Assembly (NCBI GenBank): GCA_001579985.1
Contig: LRSR01006031.1
Coordinates: 1 to 23,130 of the forward strand
Source of the DNA: Hypsibius dujardini
Lineage: Eukaryota; Tardigrada; Eutardigrada; Parachela; Hypsibiidae
Direction of reading: 5' to 3'
DNA: 23,130 nt
Positions 9,416 through 18,670 of the stretch are shown here, piece by piece. Made by a program: the position numbers and the translations under genes. Position 1 is the first letter of the stretch. Every line of letters starts with the position of its first letter. The notes beneath the pieces were generated by a model. That model was not told where the DNA came from. It ran no database searches and saw only the letters and a program-made list of their open reading frames with translations.

Positions 9416-10288
9416 ATGAAGTATCTAGCCTGCCTGGCATTTTTTCTATACGCCTGGCATCTCACTGTGGGATGTCGGACCAACGGCGAAAACTGCGACG
9501 CCAATATCACCTGCTGCGCTGGCCACCACTGCAAAATCACCAACCCGCCAGGGGGCTCCTGCGAGCGCGGCTCTTTGGGGCAACCGGCTACCATCCGGCC
9601 GGATTCCTCGCCAGCAGGAGGAGGGCACGGCCACGGGTCGCCGTCTTCGATGAACGACGAGTCAATCTCAAAATCGGAATTCGATCAGGCCTTCACCAGC
9701 AACGGGTTTGAGGCCCCGCCCCCTGCCCATTACGACGCATTCGTTTCGCCCAGCGTGAAACGCCTTCACCGCATCACGTTGAAGCGCGAATTTGCCATGT
9801 TCCTCGCCAATGTGATCCACGAGACCGCCGGACTCGAGTATCTCGAAGAAATCAATGGAGCCACGCGTTGTGCCGCTGGCGATTACCGTGGAGTGTGGGA
9901 CCCGAATCCCGCGACATTCCACATGGACAAGTGCTACTGCGGAAGGGGACCGCTCCAGCTAAGTCATCCGCAGAACTACCAAGACGCTTCGCTGGCCATT
10001 TTTAAGGACGCAGCAACGCTGATTGACAATCCGGAGCGGGTGTTGACGGACAAGCAGACCGGCTGGGACACCGCGGCTTGGTATTGGGGCGAGCAGGTTG
10101 GGATTGAATCGGGAGTGAAGGAGGGCCAGTTTGGCACGAGTATCAAAGCGATTAACGGAAAGTTGGAGTGCCCAGTGTCGGGAGAGCCGGCAAAGAATCC
10201 GAATGAGGCGGCGAAACGGAAAGAGTACTATGAGAAAATTTATAAAGTTTGGGGGATTGAAGGCCCAATAGACTTGAGTGGTTGTTAA
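9416..10288 (+). CDS. Secreted GH19 chitinase with N-terminal six-Cys knottin-like domain
   Basis: Hydrolyses beta-1,4 links in chitin (family role). The protein has 290 residues and no introns. The start is ATG at 9416, because a signal peptide (MKYLACLAFFLYAWHLTVG) follows directly; an in-frame non-ATG codon at 9392 is less likely. Residues 20-49 carry Cys at 20, 27, 33, 34, 39 and 49 (C-C-CC-C-C), the inhibitor-cystine-knot arrangement. Residues about 53-85 are a Gly/Ser/Pro/His linker. The GH19 domain runs from about 86 to 282: FLANVIHETAGLEYLEE gives the catalytic Glu136 and a second Glu at 144/145; YCGRGPLQLSHPQNY and FGTSIKAINGKLEC are family signatures. Its roughly 200-residue size resembles compact bacterial GH19 domains rather than plant enzymes with extra loops. 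The gene is visibly richer in G+C than its flanks. Lack of introns and base bias could mean transfer or retroposition, but neither is proven. Confidence 0.93.
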   Translation: MKYLACLAFFLYAWHLTVGCRTNGENCDANITCCAGHHCKITNPPGGSCERGSLGQPATIRPDSSPAGGGHGHGSPSSMNDESISKSEFDQAFTSNGFEAPPPAHYDAFVSPSVKRLHRITLKREFAMFLANVIHETAGLEYLEEINGATRCAAGDYRGVWDPNPATFHMDKCYCGRGPLQLSHPQNYQDASLAIFKDAATLIDNPERVLTDKQTGWDTAAWYWGEQVGIESGVKEGQFGTSIKAINGKLECPVSGEPAKNPNEAAKRKEYYEKIYKVWGIEGPIDLSGC

Positions 10289-11324
10289 TGGGACTCCCAT
10301 TTATACAATCGGTTCATTTTTGTGTAGCCTAATTTCATTTTTCGTGAACAAATGCCTAACTGATAAAAACACCGGGTCACGCTTTCATTCGTATTTCTAA
10401 GGACAATTACTATTAGCCATAAATGCTGCTTATTCAAGCTAGACCGTAATGATTTTCTGGTGCGTAATTGATACCTATTGGTACTGCGTCACAATATGCA
10501 TACCAAGTGTACGGTATCACAGAAATTGAAGAACTACAGATTTTGTAAGCGTTTAGTAATCACAAAATGGGAGGACCATTGGATTCCTATTAATTGCAGT
10601 TGACTGTAAATTTCACGAAGTATTTCCTAAACAGGCTTTAAACTTACAGTGCAATTCAATTTTGGCTAACAATTAAAAGTCAGACGGTGTAAAAAAACTA
10701 TTTGTATTTAAGCAGACATTTAAATATGTAAAGTGTGTGGATATGTAAATCGGTATATATTTTTGGGCGCCGGGGGGGGGGCGTTGCCCCTTCTATCTCC
10801 GTACAGGGGGAAGCAAACTTTTGAATACTTTTATCATGTTTAAGCCGGCCCGAAGCTGATGTGTGCTCGAACGGATATTAATAGCTGACAGGTCGAAGTG
10901 CTGTTTATCTTTGCCAGTAGCCTGGTGCTTGTGACGGCTACCATAGATTCCATTGAGTGTTGAGTTCCCATAAAATATCATTCAATCAGATTGCCGAGCG
11001 TGAAGCGGTATGTACCAGCAATAAAAATTCATAAGTTTGATTTTTTTTCTCAAATTAATTAGCCTTGTCGTAAATGTAATCAGCAGGATTCAATGCAGCT
11101 CCAATTGCAGAGTTGGTGAACGCTTAATATGTTTCTTCTTCACAGGGTGACGCCGATTATCAATGTAAATAAAGCCTACCGTTTGCGCGTGAGATGCAAC
11201 ATTAAAAATCCAAGGGTACCTCACAAAAGTCGGCCACGCGAATCGAGACTCTCAATCCCGGGATTTTTGCATCCGCTCCATCATGAAAGATCGGATTCAA
11301 GAATATAAACATGTATGTGGATAG
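10289..11324. other. Spacer after chitinase gene
   Basis: No gene recognised with confidence. A minus-strand 62-codon frame at 10793-10981 begins with ATG but shows no signal peptide or domain. TTCTTCTTCACAG near 11145 followed by a short frame and AAATAAA resembles a terminal exon, but no partner exon was found. Confidence 0.35.
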
Positions 11325-11678
11325 ATGTCTTTTTATTTATTATGTTGGATACGATTTTACATTGGAATTTGTCTCTTATGCCTAGAACCGTGGATTTACT
11401 CTACCTTATGGCACCAAATCGGGCGATCAACAACCGCCCGAGTCTGCCTTCTCGAGGAACACATCGTTACTCTTCAAAAAGGTACCACCCTAATTGGGAT
11501 ACAGATTCTAACTAACCCGGGGCGTAGAACGGCTTCGAATGCATATCTTTCCTATAGTTTGAGGTCTACATTTGCTTGGCTAAATTACGTTTCCAAGAGC
11601 AAAGGTGTTAAACTTGAATTTTCTATCGAAAACAGCTTTACCGGGAAACTATTCGCCGATAGGTATATATTAATTTGA
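11325..11678 (+). CDS. Orphan 117-aa ORF with hydrophobic N-terminus
   Basis: Starts with ATG and has an N-terminal hydrophobic stretch (MSFYLLCWIRFYIGICLLCL) that could act as a signal or anchor. The rest is mixed, with no recognised motif. No splice sites or polyadenylation signal tie it to a gene. An open frame of this length can occur by chance here, so it is listed as possible only. Confidence 0.22.
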   Translation: MSFYLLCWIRFYIGICLLCLEPWIYSTLWHQIGRSTTARVCLLEEHIVTLQKGTTLIGIQILTNPGRRTASNAYLSYSLRSTFAWLNYVSKSKGVKLEFSIENSFTGKLFADRYILI

Positions 11679-12414
11679 CTATGAATGTTCATTAGAAATG
11701 TTAAAGTATTAAGAAATTATTCTTTAAAGGAGAAGCGATGTATTTTATGCGTATCGCAAATTCGAAAGAAACGTATTCATATTGACACAGTCGTTTCGTA
11801 ATGTTTAATAGGAAACAAAGCAAGAAAGGTAATCAACAGAAGATGGAAGATCAAGGGGGGAGGGGAGCACCTTTTTGACCGAAAACTAAAAAGCTCTATG
11901 TGCCTAGAATGTGGTACATAGCAACAGTTGACCACACAATCAGAGAGAGAAGCAAAGGCTCGTTTAGGGTCCTTTCCAGTCGGAACCAGGACCCCTCATG
12001 ATAGGACCAGGACGTGGGCTGGCAAAAAGGGCAAAATACAACGAGGACTCAATGAAATTTAAAATGAAATTTTGTGCAAATACTTCACTTCTCGTAAACT
12101 CTAATTGGCAAAAGTTGGTCAAGCCCATGAGACACTGCAGAGAGTTCAAAATTTGCCAGAATACTGAACAGTTTTAAACATTTTGCAAGATCTTTCAAGC
12201 TGTTTTATGGCCTTGCCGCGTATGACGCGCGCGCGCGATAGATCACACAATGAATAGACAATTGACTCCTCCCTCAGAATGCAGAGCTATGTGCGTGGCC
12301 ATAAATGTATGGAGTTTGTTCAATTTTTGTCAGAACACTTCTCCCTTGACCCTTAAACGTCAATTCCGTAACCCAAAAAACGGCGGTAACCGATTGAGTT
12401 TATTATGCTTTGAG

Positions 12415-12667
12415 GTGGAACATGTCCTTGCGACGTTGGGGGAACTCCAGATAAACGTGACGTCCCTTCAACGCATGCACGTCGTGTATGACAATATGTC
12501 GCGGTCGCCGAGCGGTTCAACCATCCACGAGCACGATATGTCCATCGCAACATTGGCGCTCTCCTCGTCCGGTTGCGCGATTTCGGCGGTCGCGGAGCGA
12601 GGTCAACATGAGCTGGTGATGGAACGGATTGAGAAATGCTGCAGCAAAGCTGTGAAGCAGCTTCAAG
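12415..12667 (+). CDS. Possible internal exon of unknown gene
   Basis: An open frame with richer G+C than its flanks. It reads VEHVLATLGELQINVTSLQR near the start and ERGQHELVMERIEKCCSKAV near the end, a helix-like composition. A TTTGAG acceptor-like site precedes it and CTTCAAG/GTACAC looks like a donor. No family was recognised. A second coding-like block at 12852-12946 (ETSLQIVEIKN, EENREGFATDLKRRIFSNQ) can be joined in phase and ends at AACCAG/GTACAT. How these connect to the segments from 13476 on is not resolved, as phases do not match any exon seen between. Confidence 0.3.
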
Positions 12668-13475
12668 GTACACCCTTGGGTGATCACTCAGCTGTCTCGA
12701 AGTAATTTAAAAATTTAAAAGTTTCGGTCAACTGCGTTACGGAATATTTCAATACGGGTACTTGAAGGGAATTTTCATTCATGTGTATTCGCGGTTTCGC
12801 TCAACGTTCTTGTGTCAAAATCGAATTATTCCAAGTTTCGCAAGATGCAAGAGACGAGTTTACAAATTGTAGAAATCAAGAATATCGCAGAAGAGAACAG
12901 GGAAGGGTTCGCAACCGATTTGAAAAGGAGGATTTTCTCTAACCAGGTACATGAACTGCTGCATACATCCAAGAACAGAGATGTAGAGATAGGGGCGCAT
13001 TATTTTTCAATTAAAGATTTTCGAACTTCGTGTTCTCTTTCAAATCGTAGACTCCCCCTCCCCATCCCAATTTCTTATCGATTTACGTTTTCCCCAGGGC
13101 AATTTGTATATTGGTTTGTTTTTTAAATGGGGGAGGGGGGCTGCACAGGCTGCCCTCTTTCCAAAAGCATCCATTACAACTCTGTCCACAAACGATTGGA
13201 AATACTGCAAATTCAAAATCTTGTAGAATCGTTGGCTGCATTAAGGTTTTAAAACTCTCCATTCGGATTACAACAAGTGCACAAAGTTTCAACGGTTCTG
13301 TTTCAATTTCCAACGTTCCAATGAGCTTTATACGCTGCCAGCGATGAAGTCTACAGGGGAGACTCACTATTGCGTGGACGGAACTAGTAAGTGTGACTTG
13401 CGCGAGAACTCGCACCCGTTGTTCTCTCTATAACGTTTCAGAGGTCGGTGTGAACGACTAATAGATATTCGTTAG

Positions 13476-14669
13476 CTGAAAAAAAGGATATCCTTGGAGA
13501 ATGGTCAGATGGCCATCACCAGCAACAGTTCCATGAATCAACCAGCGAATCAACATGCCTCCTGGATCTGACCACGCTTGAGCTGCGTGATCTGAAAAAA
13601 ATTAAGGAAGATGCTGACGCGGTAGCTGACCAGACTTATCAAGTCGACCTATTACACTAGTAGAACAACGGACGGAGACCGCTTGTCGTATTACTAGGAC
13701 GGAAGAAGAGAACTAAAGAGATGCAAACTGATACTTTCATAACAGCAACTCGCGAGCTTATATAAGCGCTACGAGTGCGTACATGCACGAGTACGTGTAC
13801 AAGGTATTAAATGACCAATGGCCACATCAACGTAAACACCCACCAAGACAGAGTACAGAAGCGCTCACAAATATGTCAGAGCTGTCCACATAAGACAGAG
13901 TACAGAAATGCTCACAAAAAGATTAGAACTCACTCCAATACAGGACAGTACTAAAGTACGTGTATGCTGATAACATTAAGAGATGACCAAACGCGGGGGA
14001 AGTGATGACAGGCAAGAAGGCCCTGTTTGTTGCGGTCCCAGCGTTGACGGATCAGCAGACGCGACAATGTTTTGGTTATTAAACCCCTGATGGATGGCAT
14101 TGCTTTTGTCGTCGTCGAACAAGTAAAATATTACAAAAAATCGACCGGGTAGTTAAGATTTTTTAAATGGCTAACATTGCAGGCTGATACATTGGAATTG
14201 GCGGAATCAAATGCCATTGTCGCCGGCCTTAATCTGGAACAAGCAAGGAGGAACTCATTGAGCTGAGCGCTCAGCGAAAGAGGCTTCGACGTGTGACCTA
14301 CAATGTGCATCATTTTTTTTAAGGTGAAATCACGCTTCTGTTTTTTAGGTCAAATGAGTAATCTTCTACCTGAGCGCCCTGATCTTCACGGCAATCCTCG
14401 TAGCCGGATCGGTTTACCTTTATATGGGTCTACCTCTTACACCTGTTGTCATCGCTTCATTCGCGGGGGTAGTGGTTCTCGCGGTGGCTCCTTGTCTTTT
14501 GGCTTGGCGATTTACCGCCAAAATTGCGTCCTCGTCGACTTGTGTGTCCCAGATAATTGTCAGGTTTCATCGGATAAACCGAGCACACACTTGCGCACAT
14601 TTTTGTTGCATGAAATCGTTTTTTTTTCGTCTGAGACTCAGGTGTCTCCATTTAATGAATTGTGTCTGA
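13476..14669 (+). CDS. Candidate coiled-coil plus two-helix membrane protein (three exons, partial)
   Basis: Phase-consistent chain 13476-13621, 14248-14290 and 14359-14669. The first part is hydrophilic (EKKDILGEWSDGHHQQQ), then helical (LDLTTLELRDLKKIKEDADA). The short middle exon gives EELIELSAQRKRLR. The last begins with two hydrophobic segments: LIFYLSALIFTAILVAGSVY and, after a GLPL turn, TPVVIASFAGVVVLAVAPCL. A basic cluster before the first helix suits cytosolic flanks. The coil-basic-hairpin layout resembles Lunapark, the ER three-way-junction protein, but only weakly. The 5' end is unknown. The acceptor at 14358 follows a stronger one at 14348 that would put a TGA in frame, and an attractive acceptor at 14182 leads into a frame needing a shift. 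It may therefore be a pseudogene. Confidence 0.38.
13845..13918. repeat. Short tandem duplication, 47-bp period
   Basis: AAGACAGAGTACAGAA followed by a similar CTCACAAA tail occurs at 13845 and again at 13892. It lies in an intron-sized gap of the candidate gene. Confidence 0.65.
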
Positions 14670-15869
14670 CTTTAGTTCACTTGATTTCTGTCATTCAATC
14701 TTGCAATTAAGCTGCTGTAAATTAAAATATTTCAATTAATTTATCTCATCGGATCCGTGTCTTTTGTCTTATCACTTGATTGAATGATTTGGAACTTTCG
14801 TTCGCTTGGCAGAGGGAACTGCGCTCGTTCTGACTTGTAATATATTTAACCGAGCATTCTGGCTTTCCTGACGGTTTGCTCTGTTTGAGTGCGTTGAAAC
14901 GTGTGTAGATAAGTTTGTCGCCAAACTCTTTGTCGACTCATACAACATTTCGGCCTGTACCATATGTCCGATTACCAAAAGTCTGTTACCAAAAGTCGGC
15001 ATACTAAGTATCTGGGTACGATAAGTCGCGCCACGGATAAATTTATCTCGAGAACTACTGCAGAAACACGTGTATATTTCCCTCGTTAATATTTTGATCA
15101 GTCAATCGATTAAGCAGTACACAGTGTAGATCAACGAGAATCGGTTGTTTTGCAGTTGATTCCAGGAGACTTCGTCTCAACCTCCAACACCGCCAAAGTG
15201 AGTAGCAGGGAAAAAAAAGTTGACGTCGCTCATGTTGGACTTTAAACAAATTGGTCTCATAGTGTAGCTGTCTCCTTTGTAGTCCCAAGAAATTGCTCTG
15301 GGGCCAAAATTAAAAATTGGGAAAACATTGAAAGCTTTCACTTCCACTCTCACTATGTCCTATTCAACAATTCGATTAGCAACGCGTATGCGAACTCCTA
15401 TTTTCTAACGCTATCACATCCATATTTTAATTCGAAATCAATTAATAGGTTAAAGCAGAAATGGACAGTAAACAGTAAGGAGGAACAAATTGAAATGAAA
15501 CAGTTATAAAGTAGAAGTCCTCATAGTTCGCCTACGTCACAGGCGCGTTTGAACACGTTTGCCCCATAACGAAACTGTTCTGAGACAGATACATTCCCTC
15601 GTCGGTGGATTAACGAAGCAATAAGCGATCGGTAAACGAACTCAAGTTGTGAGCTTGACGTTACTGCTAGGATGAGATTGGTATCAGCTAGGTAACGATC
15701 GTATGCTTCCCTTTGTGCGTAAAACGAAATCACGGACATTGCTGATTTGCATTATCCTGCCGTGAAAATACGTAAGGAACCTGACGTTGACCAGACTGCG
15801 TCAGTATGATTACTTGCACGTCCTGTAGACAACGGCTTAAAACATTTGCCATAATACGAGGGCTCTTAA
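14670..15869. other. Region with unproven coding-like fragments
   Basis: A plus-strand frame from about 14814 reads GTALVLTCNIFNRAFWLS, a TGA, then RFALFECVETCVDKFVAKLF and on; the stop argues against a live exon. A frame from about 15284 to 15508 is open for about 74 codons but has no start or family signal. A minus-strand ATG frame at 15521-15739 is also unrecognised. A small exon-like block with a GTGAGT donor ends near 15196. None can be joined into a gene. Confidence 0.3.
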
Positions 15870-16215
15870 ATAATGTTGGGTGGTACCCAACAGAGACTCA
15901 TCACTTACTAATAATAGAGTCTATCTACCTAGTTAACTCATTCCTATCTACCCTCACATTCTATAATGTACTTACTCAGCTATTTTTACGTACATAGTTT
16001 TGCCATGTCGGCAGGAACTAGTACGTTAAATCAGGAACTATTCTTTATTCCTGACTATATAAGCGTGTGTTCTACAGTAACTTAGGAGAGTTCCTTCCTT
16101 TCCCTCTAACCTCCACTACCAGTAAAGTCTTCCTACAATTCTTCTCATATTATTCAGTCTAGTAGCTTGCATGTTCAGTTCTTTCGTCTTAGTAGAGACG
16201 GAGGCCTAACAATAA
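15870..16215. mobile_element. Solo LTR of a retrotransposon with ATAA duplication
   Basis: The repeat spans 15874-16211 (338 bp), starts TGTTGGG and ends CCTAACA, the usual TG...CA inverted ends. It is flanked by identical ATAA at 15870-15873 and 16212-16215. TATATAAG at about 16056 is placed like an LTR promoter. No primer-binding site, polypurine tract or gag-pol frame adjoins it, so it is a solo LTR left by recombination. A 4-bp duplication fits Gypsy or BEL/Pao classes. Orientation is plus by the TATA position. Confidence 0.78.
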
Positions 16216-16683
16216 GTAATGTCGCTTAATGTTTTATGGCTATCCGGACTCAATTTTCAACCCCCCCCCCGTGATATCTGAATTAAATGAGGGAAGATAA
16301 AATGTTCCATTTGGGACGCAAAATTAAAATGTTCAAATAATGCACTGGAATACAATATAAAACACAATAAAACACAATATACACTGACATTAGAAAATGA
16401 CATTTAAAAATGAACAATATTTAAAGTCAAAATAACATGAACTGAAAGTGTCCTATACAGAAAAATGAACGCCAAATTGTGGAAACTGCCAATCGTAATT
16501 GTTTTTTTACACAGTCGCCAATTAAATCTGAACCTCATTTTAAATTGTCCAGTAGATGTTCGTCCAATCTGGGGCGACAAGGGAGGCGACAAAAAATCAA
16601 TTTAGGGCAGGGCTGTTTCCGCCTGGGAACGGTCCTAGCAGGCATGAGAACAACTGAAAAAATGTGAAAAAATACAGACAGAT
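16216..16683. other. Spacer, no gene seen
   Basis: A+T-rich, with a poly-C run at about 16261-16270. No supported feature. Confidence 0.45.
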
Positions 16684-16726
16684 CTGCAATAGACAGACAG
16701 ACAGACAGACAGACAGTCAGACAGTC

Positions 16727-16767
<41 letters not shown>

Positions 16768-16772
16768 TGCAG
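16684..16772. repeat. (CAGA)n microsatellite
   Basis: A near-perfect CAGA tetramer run with two CAGT interruptions. Open frames on both strands across it are repeat artefacts. Confidence 0.95.
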
Positions 16773-17014
16773 ACAATAAAAAGACAAACTTATGTACAGT
16801 CATTTCATTCTCAGCAATACGTCTTTCACTTAAAAGGATAGTAACGGCGAATCAATCTTTAATCCTTTATCCAAAATATCATTTTCCGATTTTTTCAACA
16901 ACATGCTCTAAAATTCTTGTGATAAGCGACAATCCGAGACATCATTTCCAAAACATCTTCAAACTGGGGGCCGCTAATCCTCGGGCTATAAAAAGGATAT
17001 ACAGTTGGCAGATG

Positions 17015-17020
17015 TTTATT
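17015..17020 (-). terminator. Polyadenylation signal AATAAA of the 91-aa protein gene
   Basis: Plus-strand TTTATT, i.e. AATAAA on the minus strand, lies 8 nt past the stop codon of the gene at 17029-17511. Confidence 0.6.
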
Positions 17021-17028
17021 TTGTAAAA

Positions 17029-17511
17029 CTAAACCGCATGTTTCGTCAAGCTTACTTCCAGAGATAGTCCTGCTGGCGCACAGCTCACCTGTTTCAGACG
17101 AAAATCACACGTCATCATACATAACAATATTTGAATTTAGGAATAGAGAAATCGAAACTCTTGATCTTTAGTTACAGAATATTTCACCATGTGCGGCTAA
17201 AAATAGCGCAATTTCTCGACTTACGCATTTGGCACATCCCTCTCCTTCGGCCAACTGGATGGTGTTGATTCGGCTGCGAGCCGCGTCAATTTCCTTATTC
17301 AGAGCAACTGTCCTAGCGTCAGTGATTGGTCCTTTCGCGCATTCCGGCTATGATAAAACTACCTAATTATTGACATCAGAACGAAACAAAATATTTTCAA
17401 ACTGTGCAACGAACTTACGCAAGTTGGGCAGGCGTCTTGTCCCTCAATCTGGGCAGACGTGGCGATAACTGCGACCACCGCGACTAGTAAGACTGCAATA
17501 AACACTTTCAT
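17029..17511 (-). CDS. Small secreted CxxC protein, 91 aa, three exons
   Basis: Exons 17511-17419, 17347-17225 and 17088-17029, all joined in phase 0. Both donors are TGC/GTAAGT and the acceptors are ATCATAG and GAAACAG. The signal peptide is MKVFIAVLLVAVVAVIATSA. The mature part starts QIEGQDACPTC; after the first intron it reads PECAKGPITDARTVALNKEI, an amphipathic helix, and GEGCAKC; the last exon gives VSCAPAGLSLEV and ends TKHAV. Seven Cys occur as C..C..C, C..C..C and one variant, centred on the exon junctions, so each junction builds a Cys cluster (CPTC/PEC, CAKC/VSC). No family was recognised. A secreted metal-binding, disulfide-linked or antimicrobial role is possible inference. Phase, strong splice sites and the polyadenylation signal make the model good. 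Confidence 0.75.
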
Positions 17512-18369
17512 TTTCCCGTTCCGAGCTGCGAACGTGTGAGCGAAAAATGTAAAACTTCCAATTACTGCAAAAATTTGTAGACTGAACTGAAGGATTAATT
17601 TGGACAATAATTCCCTCACGAACGAAAAGCTAAATCCGTCGATTTCAGCCTGCTGAAATGAAATGACGTGATTTCCTGTTTAGTTGTTTGTGCAGACTCT
17701 GTTTCAAGCAGCTGATTGGTACGAACAGATAGAGGACTCTCAGCCACCTGACTGAACATTGGTACAGGCGTGGCAAAGACACGTTGTAATGCCACTGTAA
17801 TTCAAGAGGGCGCGCTTTACGACTGACTGATCTCTGGACCTCACACAATATTTTGCTGGATACATAAACGAAGATTGCAAAATCGTTTAGCGCACGTATA
17901 TAAGTTACTATTCGGGCAAAAAAAGTTTGCTGGCTGAAATTATCACAGCTTTACTATGATTGTTTGAATTCGTCAAACGGCAGTTGTTATGAAAGCGGCT
18001 AAATTGTTGAATGCAAGATGCATACAGGCAGGCAAAAAGTTCTTCACCGAGCATTTTAGCGATCGTCGATTTTGTGGTTGCTATTGCATACTACAAAATA
18101 TATAAGTTCTTCTAACTAACATCAAGCGGTTTGTCTGAAAATCCACCAGTGCCTGGAGAGAATAATGGCTGAAGAATGGAGTGACGAGTGAAGAAAGGAG
18201 GCTTGCAATTTTAATCCAGTACTTGTAACGTTAGTAAAATACTCTCACGTTAGTTTGCGATCGCAATCGCTTCCGGTAGTAACGACTTTCTTATCAGGAA
18301 GTGCAAACACATTCGCGCTGACTCTCGTGACATTCCTCTATCCCTCCGTCCGTCCGACTACCGGTCTAT
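17512..18369. other. Spacer upstream of the 91-aa protein gene
   Basis: No gene recognised. It should hold the minus-strand promoter near 17512-17700, but no clear TATA box was identified on that strand. A plus-strand TATATAAG lies near 17896. Confidence 0.4.
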
Positions 18370-18625
18370 TTACAATACGTTTGTTTGTCTGTTTTCCTGC
18401 CTGTCTACTTAATTGTCTGTTTGTCTGTGTGTCTGTCTGCGTGTCTGTTTGTCTGTCTGTTTGTCTGTGTCTGTGTTTGTGTGTCTGTGTTTGTGTGTCT
18501 GTTTGTCTCCCTGTCTCCTTGTTTGTCTGTGTGTCTGTCTGCGTGTCTGTTTGTCTGTCTGTTTGTCTGTGTCTGTGCCTGTCTGTGTCTGTGTTTGTGT
18601 GTCTGTTTGTCTCCCTCCAACTCTC
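18370..18625. repeat. (CTGT/TGTC)n degenerate microsatellite
   Basis: About 250 bp of CTGT-type tetramers with CTGCGTGT and CTCC variants. A longer unit of roughly 110 bp recurs, as TGTCTGTCTGCGTGTCTG appears near 18431 and again near 18533. Reverse-complement relative of the CAGA repeats elsewhere in the window. Overlapping frames in several phases are artefacts. Confidence 0.9.
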
Positions 18626-18670
18626 CCCTCCTGAATACGGTTTTTTTTATTTTTCAGACGAAACGTACGA

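Noticed and set aside
13357-13386. Mini-exon before GTAAGT at 13387 linking upstream and downstream exons
   Set aside because: Its phase matches neither the exon ending at 12946 nor the helix-like block near 13155-13250, so it was left out of the model.
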